DNA from: Cytobacillus solani
GTDB taxonomy: Bacteria > Bacillota > Bacilli > Bacillales > Cytobacillaceae
DNA length: 64,000 nucleotides
Direction: 5' to 3'
NCBI RefSeq assembly: GCF_001420595.1
Contig: NZ_LJIX01000006.1
Location: 237,861-301,860 of the forward strand
Each line of letters begins with the position of its first letter. Within the stretch, counting starts at the first letter, position 1. The position numbers were made by a program, and so were the translations under genes. The notes under the pieces are model-generated. The model made no database searches. It saw only the letters and a list, made by a program, of their open reading frames with translations, and had not been told where the DNA came from. This document shows positions 41,146-49,731 of the stretch, in pieces.

Positions 41146-42144
41146 TTGAAAAGGATTTTATCTGCATTGCTATGCAGCTCCCTATTATTGCTTTCTGCTT
41201 GTGGATCAGGAAGCAAAGAAGCAGGGGGAAGCAAGGAAGAAAAGGAAACAGTCAAAATAGGAATTACGCAGCTGGTTGAACATCCATCATTAGATGCGGC
41301 ACGTGAAGGGTTTATTGCTGCCTTGAAGGATGCTGGTTACGAGGAAGGAAAAAATCTTAAGCTAGATTACCAGAATGCGCAAGGAGATATGAACAACAAC
41401 ATGACGATTGCTCAAAATCTCGTTACGGATGATAATGATTTGATTTTAGCTATTGCAACAGCAAGTGCACAAGCAGCTGTTCAATCGACAAAGGAAATTC
41501 CTATCCTGTTTACTGCAATCACTGATCCGGTAGGTGCTGAATTAGTTGAAAGCTTTGAAAAACCGGGTGGAAATGTAACAGGTACGTCCGATACACATCC
41601 AGACGCAATTAAAAATACGATGAATACAATTAAAAGATTTTTTCCTGATGCCAAGAAAGTAGGGATGATTTACAACTCTGGGGAACCTAACTCTGTTGTT
41701 AATGTGGAAAACGCGAAAAAGGCTCTAAAGGAACTTGGATTAGAGGCTGTTGAAACAACCATATCAGCGAGCTCTGAAGTAAAACAAGCAGCAGAGTCAT
41801 TAGTCGGAAGAGCGGATGTTTTCTATATTCCGAAGGATAATACAGTTGTTTCCGCTCTTGAATCAGTTATTACTGTAGCCAACGAGAAGGATATCCCAAC
41901 ATTTGTAGGGGAAAGTGATTCAGTTAAACGCGGAACATTTGCTTCATATGGCTTTGAATATCATGACTTAGGATATACAACTGGCAAAATGGCAGTCGAA
42001 ATTCTTGAAGGGAAAAAGCCGAGTGAGATTCCAGTAGGTTTTCCAGAAAGCTTAGAGCTTGTTATTAACAAAGCTGCAGCTGAGCAGGAAGGAATTACAC
42101 TTACAGAAGAAATGTTAAAGGATGCAAAAATAGTAGGAGAATAA
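41146..42144 (+). CDS. ABC transporter substrate-binding lipoprotein (TrpX/ABC_sub_bind type)
   Basis: A 332-residue lipoprotein with lipobox LLSAC at Cys19 and a Ser/Glu-rich linker. The mature domain follows the ABC_sub_bind family: VKIGITQLVEHPSLDAAREGF, a periplasmic-binding-type fold with LILAIATASAQAA, ILFTAITDPVGAELVES, KKVGMIYNSGEPNS, DVFYIPKDNTVVSAL and GTFASYGFEYHDLGYTTGKM. Members bind tryptophan, tyrosine or similar amino acids. Normally an ATPase and permease gene follow; here a terminator follows directly, so this copy is an orphan. TTG start with AAGGAGG eight bases upstream. Confidence 0.87.
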   Translation: MKRILSALLCSSLLLLSACGSGSKEAGGSKEEKETVKIGITQLVEHPSLDAAREGFIAALKDAGYEEGKNLKLDYQNAQGDMNNNMTIAQNLVTDDNDLILAIATASAQAAVQSTKEIPILFTAITDPVGAELVESFEKPGGNVTGTSDTHPDAIKNTMNTIKRFFPDAKKVGMIYNSGEPNSVVNVENAKKALKELGLEAVETTISASSEVKQAAESLVGRADVFYIPKDNTVVSALESVITVANEKDIPTFVGESDSVKRGTFASYGFEYHDLGYTTGKMAVEILEGKKPSEIPVGFPESLELVINKAAAEQEGITLTEEMLKDAKIVGE

Positions 42145-42156
42145 GGAAGTTGGAAA

Positions 42157-42183
42157 AACTGTCATTTATATGGCAGTTTTTTA
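42157..42183 (+). terminator. Terminator after the binding-protein gene
   Basis: AACTGTCA (42157-42164) pairs with TGGCAGTT (42171-42178), one G-U, then TTTTAT. Confidence 0.7.
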
Positions 42184-42275
42184 TTGCAGTTTACATGTGC
42201 TATCAGGTTATGTATGAAGATTTTAAAACGGAGTTAATCCATACTTATACTCAACAATAAGTAAGCTTAACCAAA

Positions 42276-42312
42276 AACCTTGACAGGCTTAAGCCTGTCA
42301 AGGTTTTATTTT
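42276..42312 (+). terminator. Perfect 30-base palindromic terminator
   Basis: AACCTTGACAGGCTT (42276-42290) is immediately followed by its exact complement to 42305, then TTATTTTTTC. With no loop beyond the turn, the stem is unusually compact. Confidence 0.8.
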
Positions 42313-42335
42313 TTCTAATTTTATTTTCGCTTTGC

Positions 42336-42360
42336 TGTAAACTTTTTTAGGGAAAAGGAC
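42336..42360 (+). promoter_or_regulatory. Candidate ECF autoregulatory promoter
   Basis: TGTAAACTTTTTT at 42336-42348 resembles the -35 region of ECF promoters (AAC followed by a T-run), with GGACTC about 15 bases later. It sits before the ECF sigma gene, which would suit autoregulation. Weak evidence from pattern only. Confidence 0.4.
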
Positions 42361-42395
42361 TCTATACTTATAGAGGATAGTAGAGAGGAGGAACT

Positions 42396-42903
42396 ATGGA
42401 TTCTCAGCTTCTATTGGAATTATATAAAAAGCAAGCAAAAATGATCTATTTTTATTTAAAAAAGAACGGGTGCAGTCATGAAGATGCAGAAGATATTGTC
42501 CAAGAAAGCTATACAAAATTTATAGCTTACAGCAGTGGTGTTGCTTCACATAAAGCTCTTTCGTATATTTTCTCTATTGCTATGAATGAGTTTAAAAAAA
42601 ATTTTAAAGAAAAAAGGAAAAGAACAAGTGATTTCGATTAATGATGATCGCTTCTGGAATAATTTCACCAATGACCATGATATGGAATCTAATGTATTAA
42701 CTATTGAAATGAATAAAGAAATAGCACTTACTTTAAATTGTATACAAGAAAATTACAAGCAGCTTTTATTATTAAAATACGAACTGGAACTAAGTTATAA
42801 AGAGATGGCACTATTACTAGGAATGAAGGAAGAAACCATTAGAACGTATTTATTTCGAGCAAGAAAAGATTTTCAAAAGAAATGGAGGAATCTTCATGAA
42901 TGA
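42396..42903 (+). pseudogene. ECF RNA polymerase sigma factor gene with a frameshift
   Basis: The first frame from ATG 42396 gives a sigma-2 region (LYKKQAKMIYFYLKKNGCSH, then EDAEDIVQESYTKFI and ALSYIFSIAMNEFKKNF). It leaves the family pattern after about residue 70 and stops at 42641. The frame shifted by +1 continues with the linker and sigma-4 region (IALTLNCIQENYKQLLLLKY, YKEMALLLGMKEETIRTYLFRARK) to 42903. The change of frame falls in the A-rich tract 42592-42620 (TTTAAAAAAAATTTTAAAG). The combined product of about 168 residues has normal ECF length. The anti-sigma gene downstream is intact, so a sequencing error, phase variation or recent mutation are all open. Confidence 0.8.
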
Positions 42904-43837
42904 CTTTACAGATGATGTTTTTGATGAAAGGAAGATAAAAAAAGCGATTAAAAAAGGCAAAAGGAAAACGATTTTTACGATTGGAATCATTTCGGTAATC
43001 GTATTTGTTATTTTGAACATTTTAAACTTTGCTATTTCTGCTTATTATAGCCAAAAGACATTTAAACAATGGGATGCTTATATCAGACTTAGTACGCCAA
43101 ATGGTTATATAAGCGAAACAGTTGATTCGAGAGGTTTTTTAGGAGGAATAAGCAATTATAAAGTAGCAAAAGACATGAAAATCAAATCGCTCGTTATCGA
43201 ACAAAAACAATATTCATTTGGTCTGATTCCATCTGTTTTGATTTCAAGAGGTTCAGGAGGAATTATCGGAGTCACTGGAGAGGATTGGCAAGTTTCCTAT
43301 AAAGAAAACGGCTGGAGAGAAATGATGTTTTTTCATCCTAATGTTACGTATAAAAAATACAAACAGGATGAAGAACTGATTGAAAAAATGCAGGGAGATA
43401 AAATATATGAGGTTGCGCTCTCATTTGATAAGCCATACAAGCCAAATGAATTACCTTTTGCTGTACTTCCTGAAATGACTTGGTTTTGGATAAATACGTA
43501 TACGAATAGGGAAGTAAAAGCATTTCAAAAAGAAGCAAAAGAAAATGACTGGTCTTCAACATTTATTAGAGAACATGATGTTTTAGGTTTTTCCACAAAT
43601 AGTCCTTTTACTTCAACAGCAGATTTAGTCTATGATTATGATCGGTTTCTCAAATTACTTCAAACGAGTGTTTCTAGTGAACATAAGAAAGTATACAGTA
43701 CCTTTAAAAATATAAAAATAGAAGATATAGAAATATTAGGAGTAGTCGTTTATGGGACGAAGGATCAAATTCTAGAAATGATGAAAGAACCCAGTATAAG
43801 AGCTGCATCTTTAGGGGGGATTGTTGATAACTATTAG
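42896..43837 (+). CDS. Anti-sigma factor, Sigma_reg_N/C type
   Basis: A 313-residue protein overlapping the sigma gene by eight bases. The first 40 residues (FTDDVFDERKIKKAIKKGKR) are a short cytoplasmic sigma-binding segment, followed by one membrane helix (about 25-48: TIFTIGIISVIVFVILNILN). The rest is outside and ends with a domain typical of the Sigma_reg_C family (VYSTFKNIKIEDIEILGVVVYGTKDQI). It would hold the ECF sigma factor at the membrane until an envelope signal releases it. The overlap shows translational coupling with the broken sigma gene. Confidence 0.8.
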   Translation: MNDFTDDVFDERKIKKAIKKGKRKTIFTIGIISVIVFVILNILNFAISAYYSQKTFKQWDAYIRLSTPNGYISETVDSRGFLGGISNYKVAKDMKIKSLVIEQKQYSFGLIPSVLISRGSGGIIGVTGEDWQVSYKENGWREMMFFHPNVTYKKYKQDEELIEKMQGDKIYEVALSFDKPYKPNELPFAVLPEMTWFWINTYTNREVKAFQKEAKENDWSSTFIREHDVLGFSTNSPFTSTADLVYDYDRFLKLLQTSVSSEHKKVYSTFKNIKIEDIEILGVVVYGTKDQILEMMKEPSIRAASLGGIVDNY

Positions 43838-44067
43838 TTCTTAGCAAAAGTGGCTTGGGGAAAGATTAAAAAACTATACTTTAGACCTAAGAAATATACA
43901 TTTTTAATTGTTAGGGCAACTCTTCCAATATTCAAATGAATTTTAAAACAGACTATTGTGTAATTCAGAGAAAACAAGAGAAATCGAGAGGTTTTCCTTT
44001 CTATATAGAGGGAGGTTAGTTGAATATTATGTTATGATAAAAAAAATAGATTTTTAGGGGGAGTAAG

Positions 44068-44373
44068 ATGGTTACATGCTATCTGAAATATGTTATTGAC
44101 CCGTATAAAGTAAAGGAATTCGAAGAATACGGTAAGATGTGGATTCGATTAGTTAATAAATTAGGCGGTTCACATCAAGGATATTTCCTTCCACATGAAG
44201 GTGCTAATAATATTGCTTATGCCCTATTCACTTTCCCTAGTTTAGCAGCATATGAAGAGTACCGAGGAAAGATGGCATTGGATGCCGAATGTCAGGAAGC
44301 TTTTAAATTTGCTGAGGAAACGAAATGTATTCTAAGTTATGAGAGAAGCTTTATGCGACCTGTATTCAAATGA
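44068..44373 (+). CDS. NIPSNAP family protein
   Basis: A 101-residue dimeric ferredoxin-fold protein: VTCYLKYVIDPYKVKEFEEYGKMWIRLVNKLGGSHQGYFLPHE and YALFTFPSLAAYEEYRGKMALDAECQEAF are the NIPSNAP pattern, ending YERSFMRPV. The molecular role of bacterial NIPSNAP proteins is mostly unknown; some are linked to antibiotic or stress metabolism. GGGGGAG precedes the ATG. No operon partner is evident. Confidence 0.87.
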   Translation: MVTCYLKYVIDPYKVKEFEEYGKMWIRLVNKLGGSHQGYFLPHEGANNIAYALFTFPSLAAYEEYRGKMALDAECQEAFKFAEETKCILSYERSFMRPVFK

Positions 44374-44530
44374 ACAAAAAAATTATACAAATCTAGTTCA
44401 ACTAATTGGCGCGATACTTCATTAACGAAGCATCGCTTTTTTAATTCAACTATAAATGCAGGTAATGAGAAAGGAGAATCACACAGTTCGGAAGAAATTA
44501 AATATAAAACAACAGAGGGAGTGATATTCT

Positions 44531-45085
44531 ATGGGGTTCATTCAACCGAAGCACTTCGTCAATAATAAAGGCGAACCATATACAGTAAGAACGGCATTAC
44601 CTGAAGATGCGGAGAAGGTATTGAGGTTTAATCAAACCATTATTAGCGAAGCACCATTTTTACTTACTACGGAAGCCGAATTCAAAGTATCCTATGAACA
44701 ACAAAAACAATTTATAAAACAGATTTTTGATGACAATGGCAAGTTAGCAATTGTAGCAGAATATCAAAACAATATTATTGGGTTTTTAGATTTCCATAAT
44801 GGTCATAAAAAGAGAATACAACATCAAGGTTCATTTGGTATGAGTGTTGCTGACGAATTTAGGAATCAAGGGGTTGGTAATGCTATGCTATCTTTACTGT
44901 TAGCTTGGGCAAAAGAAAACCCTTTAATTGAAAAAGTTTGCCTTGAGGTGTTCGCTGAAAATACGAATGCAATATCTTTATATGCAAAGGTCGGCTTTGT
45001 TGAGGAAGGTCGTAAAGTAAAAGCTATAAAAGTTAATGAGGATATATATTATGATTTAATCTCAATGACATACTTTACGAAGTAG
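44531..45085 (+). CDS. GNAT family N-acetyltransferase
   Basis: A 184-residue acetyltransferase with the GNAT core: YTVRTALPEDAEKVLRF at the N-terminus, motif A SVADEFRNQGVGNAMLSLLLAWA carrying the acetyl-CoA loop (R/QGVGN), and motif B VCLEVFAENTNAISLYAKVGFVEEGR. It is of the RimJ/RimL-like class that acetylates amino groups of small molecules or proteins; substrate unknown. AGAGGGAG precedes the ATG. Stands alone. Confidence 0.88.
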   Translation: MGFIQPKHFVNNKGEPYTVRTALPEDAEKVLRFNQTIISEAPFLLTTEAEFKVSYEQQKQFIKQIFDDNGKLAIVAEYQNNIIGFLDFHNGHKKRIQHQGSFGMSVADEFRNQGVGNAMLSLLLAWAKENPLIEKVCLEVFAENTNAISLYAKVGFVEEGRKVKAIKVNEDIYYDLISMTYFTK

Positions 45086-45357
45086 TCGAAAATATTATTT
45101 ACTAAAATAGTACTTACGCAAAGTGGCTTTACTTTAATATCAATCTTCCACATAAGGGCGCAATTCAGCAGGAAGAATTACGCTCTTTCTTTATGTTAAT
45201 GGCTCTTAATTCTTTAATAGCTTTTTGGTAGTTGATTTGATATAAGATACTCATCATATGAACTTAGCAGGGTTTTCCTTTTAGAAGGGCTAAGCCTATT
45301 TTTGTACAATTAAAGATGCAGAACACTTGATAAAAGTTATTATGAAACAATACTTGA

Positions 45358-45888
45358 TTAATAATCTAATTGTTTTAAACCTAAAACTAAACTTTCATCA
45401 GTCATCTCTAAAATATTATACAATTGTAACCTTTTTTCTATTTCCTTTTCAATTTTTTCTGAATTACTAAATAAGCCCATGACGGATTCTATCGCAAAGA
45501 TTAGAATGGATAACACACCAGCACTCCCCAATTCAACTCCTAAAAGTTCATTATCTGAAAGCTGAGTGTTCATTATTTTCTTTACCTCTTTGTAGTATGC
45601 TCCTTGTATAATAATCTTGTCATACTTTGACTTTAACCCCACTAATAAATCATTTGGATTATAAGCTTCATAAGTCGGTTTTTCTTTCTCTAAAAGCAAG
45701 AGCTCATTTAGTACATCACCCGGAGTTTTATCTAATGTTTCTGCAATTGCAATTATTACTTTACTGGAGTATTTTTCAATGCTTTTATTGATGTGAGTTG
45801 CAAGTAACTGTTGACTCACACCGGTTTTTTTATAGACATCATATCTTTTGCAATGATGTCTTTGCAAATATAAGTCTAAATAATTCAT
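45358..45888 (-). CDS. Helix-turn-helix protein with unusual C-terminal domain
   Basis: A 176-residue protein. Residues 1-60 form an XRE-like helix-turn-helix: KRYDVYKKTGVSQQLLATHI, then AIAETLDKTPGDVLNELL. The second half (about 75-176) is not a recognised domain: an amphipathic stretch, a glycine-containing hydrophobic segment (LLGVELGSAGVLSILIFAIE) that could touch a membrane, and a helical end. This pairing resembles small regulators of phage or toxin-antitoxin origin, but no partner gene is adjacent. AGAGGTG lies upstream of the ATG on the minus strand. Confidence 0.65.
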   Translation of the reverse strand: MNYLDLYLQRHHCKRYDVYKKTGVSQQLLATHINKSIEKYSSKVIIAIAETLDKTPGDVLNELLLLEKEKPTYEAYNPNDLLVGLKSKYDKIIIQGAYYKEVKKIMNTQLSDNELLGVELGSAGVLSILIFAIESVMGLFSNSEKIEKEIEKRLQLYNILEMTDESLVLGLKQLDY

Positions 45889-46064
45889 AAGAATTCACCT
45901 CTTTTTTGATAAATTTTATTTTATTAGTCAATTATATTTTATTATCAAACCATTTAAAAGTATACCAAAATTTGTTGAAAAGTGAGTATAGAAATAAATC
46001 TAGAAACTGTAGAAACAAAAAAGCAAACTTGAAACTTGTATTCTAAATTCCCATAATTTTAATC

Positions 46065-46092
46065 TTGAATAAATTTTAAATGTGCGTATAAT
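46065..46092 (+). promoter_or_regulatory. Sigma-A promoter of the guanidine operon
   Basis: TTGAAT (46065-46070) and TATAAT (46087-46092) spaced 16 bases, about 25 bases upstream of the riboswitch aptamer. Confidence 0.7.
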
Positions 46093-46117
46093 AAAAGAAA
46101 AATGAATAATTTAAATG

Positions 46118-46208
46118 TTTTCTAGGGTTCCGCAACTACCTGTTGGTCTGGTCCGAGAGAAAACTCACAGCTTACTGTGTCACGGAGGGATAAAAGCCTG
46201 GGAGAAAA
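46118..46208 (+). ncRNA. Guanidine-I (ykkC) riboswitch
   Basis: The conserved blocks are present in order: TTTCTAGGGTTCCGCA, TGGTCTGGTCCGAGAGAAAA, and CACGGAGGGATAAAAGCCTG with GGAGA. These are the hallmark segments of the ykkC/guanidine-I aptamer. The 3' part of the aptamer overlaps the first arm of the terminator at 46195, so guanidine binding would favour read-through into the SMR exporter genes. Strong match by sequence and by downstream genes. Confidence 0.93.
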
Positions 46209-46240
46209 CTGTTTATCAGTTTCTCTCAGGCTTTTTTATT
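46195..46240 (+). terminator. Expression-platform terminator of the guanidine riboswitch
   Basis: AGCCTGGGAGAAAACTG pairs with CAGTTTCTCTCAGGCT, followed by a T-run. It lies 40 bases before the first SMR gene. Confidence 0.85.
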
Positions 46241-46279
46241 TTTTGGGGGAAAATAAATAAAATTGGAGGTGTCATTTAT

Positions 46280-46621
46280 ATGAATGCAAACTGGATTAAA
46301 GTATTTGTTGCTGCTTTTTTTGAAGTGTTTTGGGTTATTGGCTTAAAACATGCTGATGACTTTTTGACTTGGACTGGAACAGTGATATCCATTATCATAA
46401 GCTTCTATGTAATGATAAGGGCGGGACGAGAACTTCCTGTAGGAACTGTATATGCAGTTTTTGTGGGATTGGGTACTACAGGCACTGCTATTTCTGAAAT
46501 AATATTTTTTGGAGAGCCATTTAAAATAAGTAAAATACTTTTGATTTTACTGTTACTTGCGGGAGTAATTGGTTTGAAATTAGTTACAAAGGATGACGTT
46601 AAGGAAGGGGCTGATTCCTAA
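46280..46621 (+). CDS. ykkC: SMR guanidinium exporter subunit (YkkC/GdnC type)
   Basis: A 113-residue, four-helix small multidrug resistance protein. [26 protein letters not shown] carries the essential Glu of helix 1; helix 4 is [15 protein letters not shown]. Length fits B. subtilis YkkC (about 112). ATG 46280 with TTGGAGG ten bases upstream is the true start; the frame open from 46115 runs through the riboswitch and is not coding. It forms a heteromeric exporter with the next gene and removes guanidinium in exchange for protons. Confidence 0.92.
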   Translation: MNANWIKVFVAAFFEVFWVIGLKHADDFLTWTGTVISIIISFYVMIRAGRELPVGTVYAVFVGLGTTGTAISEIIFFGEPFKISKILLILLLLAGVIGLKLVTKDDVKEGADS

Positions 46622-46935
46622 TGGCGTGGACTTCTTTAGTCTTAGCGGGGTTATTTGAAATGTTTGGTGTTGCTATGATAAATAAACTTCATAGGGATCG
46701 TAATTGGAAATCACTTGTTCTATTAGTTCTTGGATTTGGAGCAAGCTTCGTGCTTCTATCTTATGCAATGGAAACACTTCCTATGGGGACAGCTTATGCG
46801 ATATGGACAGGAATTGGTGCGTCTGGTGGAGCAATATTAGGAATACTTTTATATGGTGAATCAAAAAACTGGAAAAGACTGGTCTTCATAGCTATGGTTC
46901 TAGGTGCAGCAATAGGATTAAAACTTACTTCATAA
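46621..46935 (+). CDS. ykkD: SMR guanidinium exporter subunit (YkkD/GdnD type)
   Basis: A 104-residue four-helix SMR protein: AWTSLVLAGLFEMFGVAMIN with Glu13 in helix 1, SYAMETLPMGTAYAIWTGIGASGG in helix 3 and a helix-4 VLGAAIGLKL end. Its ATG shares one base with the stop of the upstream subunit, so expression is coupled. Length matches YkkD (about 105). Two-gene SMR pairs work as heterodimers of opposite topology. Confidence 0.92.
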   Translation: MAWTSLVLAGLFEMFGVAMINKLHRDRNWKSLVLLVLGFGASFVLLSYAMETLPMGTAYAIWTGIGASGGAILGILLYGESKNWKRLVFIAMVLGAAIGLKLTS

Positions 46936-47416
46936 AATATCTTATATAGTGCTATCGATTTAGGTGGGTATAAAAAATTTTGATTTACTAGTTCGCAAAT
47001 TAATAGAAATGAAATTTTGGAGGAGTCTGTCACCAAGGGATAACTATGTACTTTGGTAATGGGCTTTTTTTGTATTCACTAATATTGAAATGTAGTATGG
47101 ATAGTAAAAGGGAACTAGGAAAGTGGATGTTGAAGACGAAGGCGTGTCCAAAGAATATGTTGTCAAGATGAAAATGAACGAGACATGGCTTTTTCTAACT
47201 TAGCTATGACATATCGAAAAAACCTTGATTGGCAAATAAGCCCATTAAGGTTTTTTTGTGAAAATAGTTTCATCGAGCAACAACTATTATTCTATCTTTT
47301 TTCCTAGAAGAAATGAATCCATACCTATAACTTATTTCCTGTTTTTGTATATTTTAGGAAAAATTATCGGGGAATCCTGTAATATAATTTTATAAAACGT
47401 TGATTGAGGTGGGGAA
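46936..47416. other. Intergenic gap with two hairpins, no gene
   Basis: About 480 bases. A weak hairpin ACCAAG/CTTTGGT (about 47032-47058) followed by TTTTTTTG can end the exporter operon. The 47221 terminator is listed separately. Bases 47080-47215 look vaguely coding but hold no start or full frame. The VWA gene has GAGGTGGGGAAG before its GTG. Confidence 0.5.
47221..47257 (+). terminator. Terminator without an upstream gene
   Basis: AACCTTGATTGG (47221-47232) pairs with CCCATTAAGGTT (47241-47252), two weak pairs, then TTTTTG. No intact gene ends just before it, suggesting a lost gene. Confidence 0.65.
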
Positions 47417-48862
47417 GTGTTCAAACGGACAATTTCAATGATTGCTATTTTATTGCTAATTCTTTCAGGCTGTTCGGAGAAAAATGAAACAATCAAGGAA
47501 AAGCCTGAAGCAGAACCAGAGAAGGCTGTAGAAGAGGAAGCTGGAAATGTTCAGAAAAAGGATGAAGTAAAAAAGGACAGTATATTAACAGAAATAGAGG
47601 CAGTGAAAATCCCAAAAACGATAGAGGACTTTGCAAACTCACAGCCTGGCAAACTTACATCAAACTTTTCCTATGAAAAAGAAACAGCATCCTGGCCAAG
47701 TCTGCATACGTTAGAAGGAATTGAGAGTGAGCTGACTGAGCATTTGCGTTCAGTTGCAGGTGAAACGGATGATGTGGATAAGCTTTATCAATCACTCATT
47801 TATTACATTGGCAACAGTGCGTATCCGCAAGTGGTTAAGGAGTTACTAACATTTAAGCCTGAATTTGATGAACCGTATTTGCCAGAACCTGAGCAAGTTT
47901 CAGAAGAAACAGTTCAAGAGAATGCAGCTCCTTCAAAAGCCATTATCATGTTAGATGCAAGCTCTAGTATGCTGCTGAACGTAGATGGTGAGCAGAAAAT
48001 GAAAATCGCAAAAAGCGCTGTCCGAAGCTTTGCGAAAACAATTGGCTCAGCTAGTGAGGTTTCTCTCTATATCTATGGGCATGCCGGATCTCAGGAAAAT
48101 AAAGATAAGCAATTATCGTGTTCGACAATAGATGAAGTTTATCCGCTGCAAAAGTATGAAGAAGAAGGTTTCTATCAAGCAGTTGATGGTGTCGAAGCGA
48201 AAGGCTGGACCCCATTAGCAGGTGCAATTAAAAAAGCATATGAAGTTAGTCAATCGCTAGATGGGGAGATCACTCTTTATATAGTAAGCGATGGAGCAGA
48301 AACATGTGATGGAGACCCTATTGCTGAAGCAAAGCAATTTGTACAAGGGCAAGAAAATCGTAAAGTAAATATTATTGGCTTTGATGTCGATGTAAAGCAA
48401 GAGAATCAATTAAAGGCTGTTGCGGAAGCTGGACAAGGAGCATATTTCTCAGCGAAAAATACGGAGGAACTAAAAAGTACTGTTATCCAAAAATGGGTGC
48501 CGCCTGGTCTGATTGATATTATCGGAAAGCAGTGGTCCACACCTAAGGGAACCTTTACGGTTGCGTGGATGAATATGGATATACATAAAATGGCACTGAA
48601 AATTTCAGATGCAATTAATGTAGAGCAAGGAAGGTTCATGGGAGCTGCGAACGTCATGTTTGCTGAGGGCCTAATTACAGAGGAACAAAAAAAGAATCTA
48701 ATTGGCAAAATTGAGGAGCATGGAGAGCGATTAAAACAGCTTACAAATCAATTAAAAGAACAAAAATTAAAGGAAATTGATGATGAAGTCAATCGGATTG
48801 ATAAGAAGATCAATGATTGGGCTGAACGGATGGAACAAATACGTGCGGAAAATGAACAGTAA
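47417..48862 (+). CDS. VWA-domain lipoprotein
   Basis: A 481-residue lipoprotein: lipobox LSGC at Cys19, then an acidic Glu/Lys-rich spacer (20-60). A von Willebrand A domain spans about 175-355 with the metal-ion site DASSS (IIMLDASSSM), the downstream Thr in WTPLAGAI and Asp in LYIVSDGAETCDGD. The VWA Cys pairs (SCSTID, ETCDGD) are present. The C-terminal 120 residues form a domain with a long charged coiled coil (about 425-478). It should sit on the outer membrane face and bind a protein through the metal site. GTG start. A damaged second copy follows at 48886. Confidence 0.87.
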   Translation: MFKRTISMIAILLLILSGCSEKNETIKEKPEAEPEKAVEEEAGNVQKKDEVKKDSILTEIEAVKIPKTIEDFANSQPGKLTSNFSYEKETASWPSLHTLEGIESELTEHLRSVAGETDDVDKLYQSLIYYIGNSAYPQVVKELLTFKPEFDEPYLPEPEQVSEETVQENAAPSKAIIMLDASSSMLLNVDGEQKMKIAKSAVRSFAKTIGSASEVSLYIYGHAGSQENKDKQLSCSTIDEVYPLQKYEEEGFYQAVDGVEAKGWTPLAGAIKKAYEVSQSLDGEITLYIVSDGAETCDGDPIAEAKQFVQGQENRKVNIIGFDVDVKQENQLKAVAEAGQGAYFSAKNTEELKSTVIQKWVPPGLIDIIGKQWSTPKGTFTVAWMNMDIHKMALKISDAINVEQGRFMGAANVMFAEGLITEEQKKNLIGKIEEHGERLKQLTNQLKEQKLKEIDDEVNRIDKKINDWAERMEQIRAENEQ

Positions 48863-48885
48863 GGTACAAATCAGGAGGATATGAA

Positions 48886-49680
48886 ATGCTAAGAAAAAGC
48901 AGTTATTATTTAGCAGGCAGTTTGAGTATAATTCTATGTTTATTTATTCTTTCTGGATGTTCAGACAAAGCAAAGCCATCCGCAAGTGAGGAAATGGAGA
49001 AGCCGAAATTGAAATAGCCAAAAAACAGATAACAAATGTAGTCATCTTAATGGATGCGAGTGGAAGCATGAAAGCAAGTGTCGCTGGTGGAGTGAAGATG
49101 GATTTAGCCAAGGAAACGATTAAGCAATTTACAGATCAGCTTGAGGAGGATGTGAATGTTTCACTTTTGGCGTACGGTCATATCGGGACCGGAGGCGAAG
49201 GTAAATATTATTGGATTTGATGTAGATGATGATGGGCAGAAGCAGCTAAAACAGGTTGCTGAAGCGGGTGGAGGTAATTATGCTACTGTTCGTGATAAAT
49301 CAGAGTTTGAGGATGTTATTTTAAAGAAATGGAAACCAAGTATTTTTCAGCTGATTGGGACGCAAGGTGTCCAGCTGCATGAATATGTAGATCAAATGGA
49401 AAGATTGCAGAATATTTATGGACCCCTTTATCATGCATCTGAACGGGAAGCTGACAGAATAAAAACGGCAGTTTATTATTTAAAGGATAACAAACTGATT
49501 AGCCGTGAAGATGGAACGGAAGTCTCTGACAAAGCAGAGGAAATGCGTATTTTGCGCACAGACCATTTTAAAGCGATTAAAGAAGAGAAAGATGCAGAGG
49601 CAAAAAAGGCGCATGAAGAAATTGATGCAAAGGTTCAGGCGTGGAAGGATAAGTGGTATAAAGAGCTGGAAAATGAATAG
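48886..49680 (+). pseudogene. Second VWA lipoprotein, broken
   Basis: AGGAGG and ATG 48886 start a lipoprotein with a lipobox LSGC that stops after 43 codons (TAG 49015). The next frame holds the VWA start with intact metal site LMDASGSMKAS up to AYGHIGTGGEG, then another frame continues with VNIIGFDVDDDGQKQLKQVA and the C-terminal domain to 49680. Compared with the first copy, about 90 residues between AYGH and KVNIIGFDV are missing, including the Thr and Asp of the metal site. Thus a stop or frameshift, an internal deletion and a second frame change have inactivated it. Confidence 0.85.
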
Positions 49681-49731
49681 GACAATGAAAATTATCTTAT
49701 TTAAGATTGTGGTGTGCAACAGGAGGAGTAT

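Noticed and set aside
46115-46279. Longer start of the first SMR gene at 46115
   Set aside because: The added 55 codons run through the conserved guanidine-I aptamer and its terminator, and the true ATG at 46280 has its own ribosome site.
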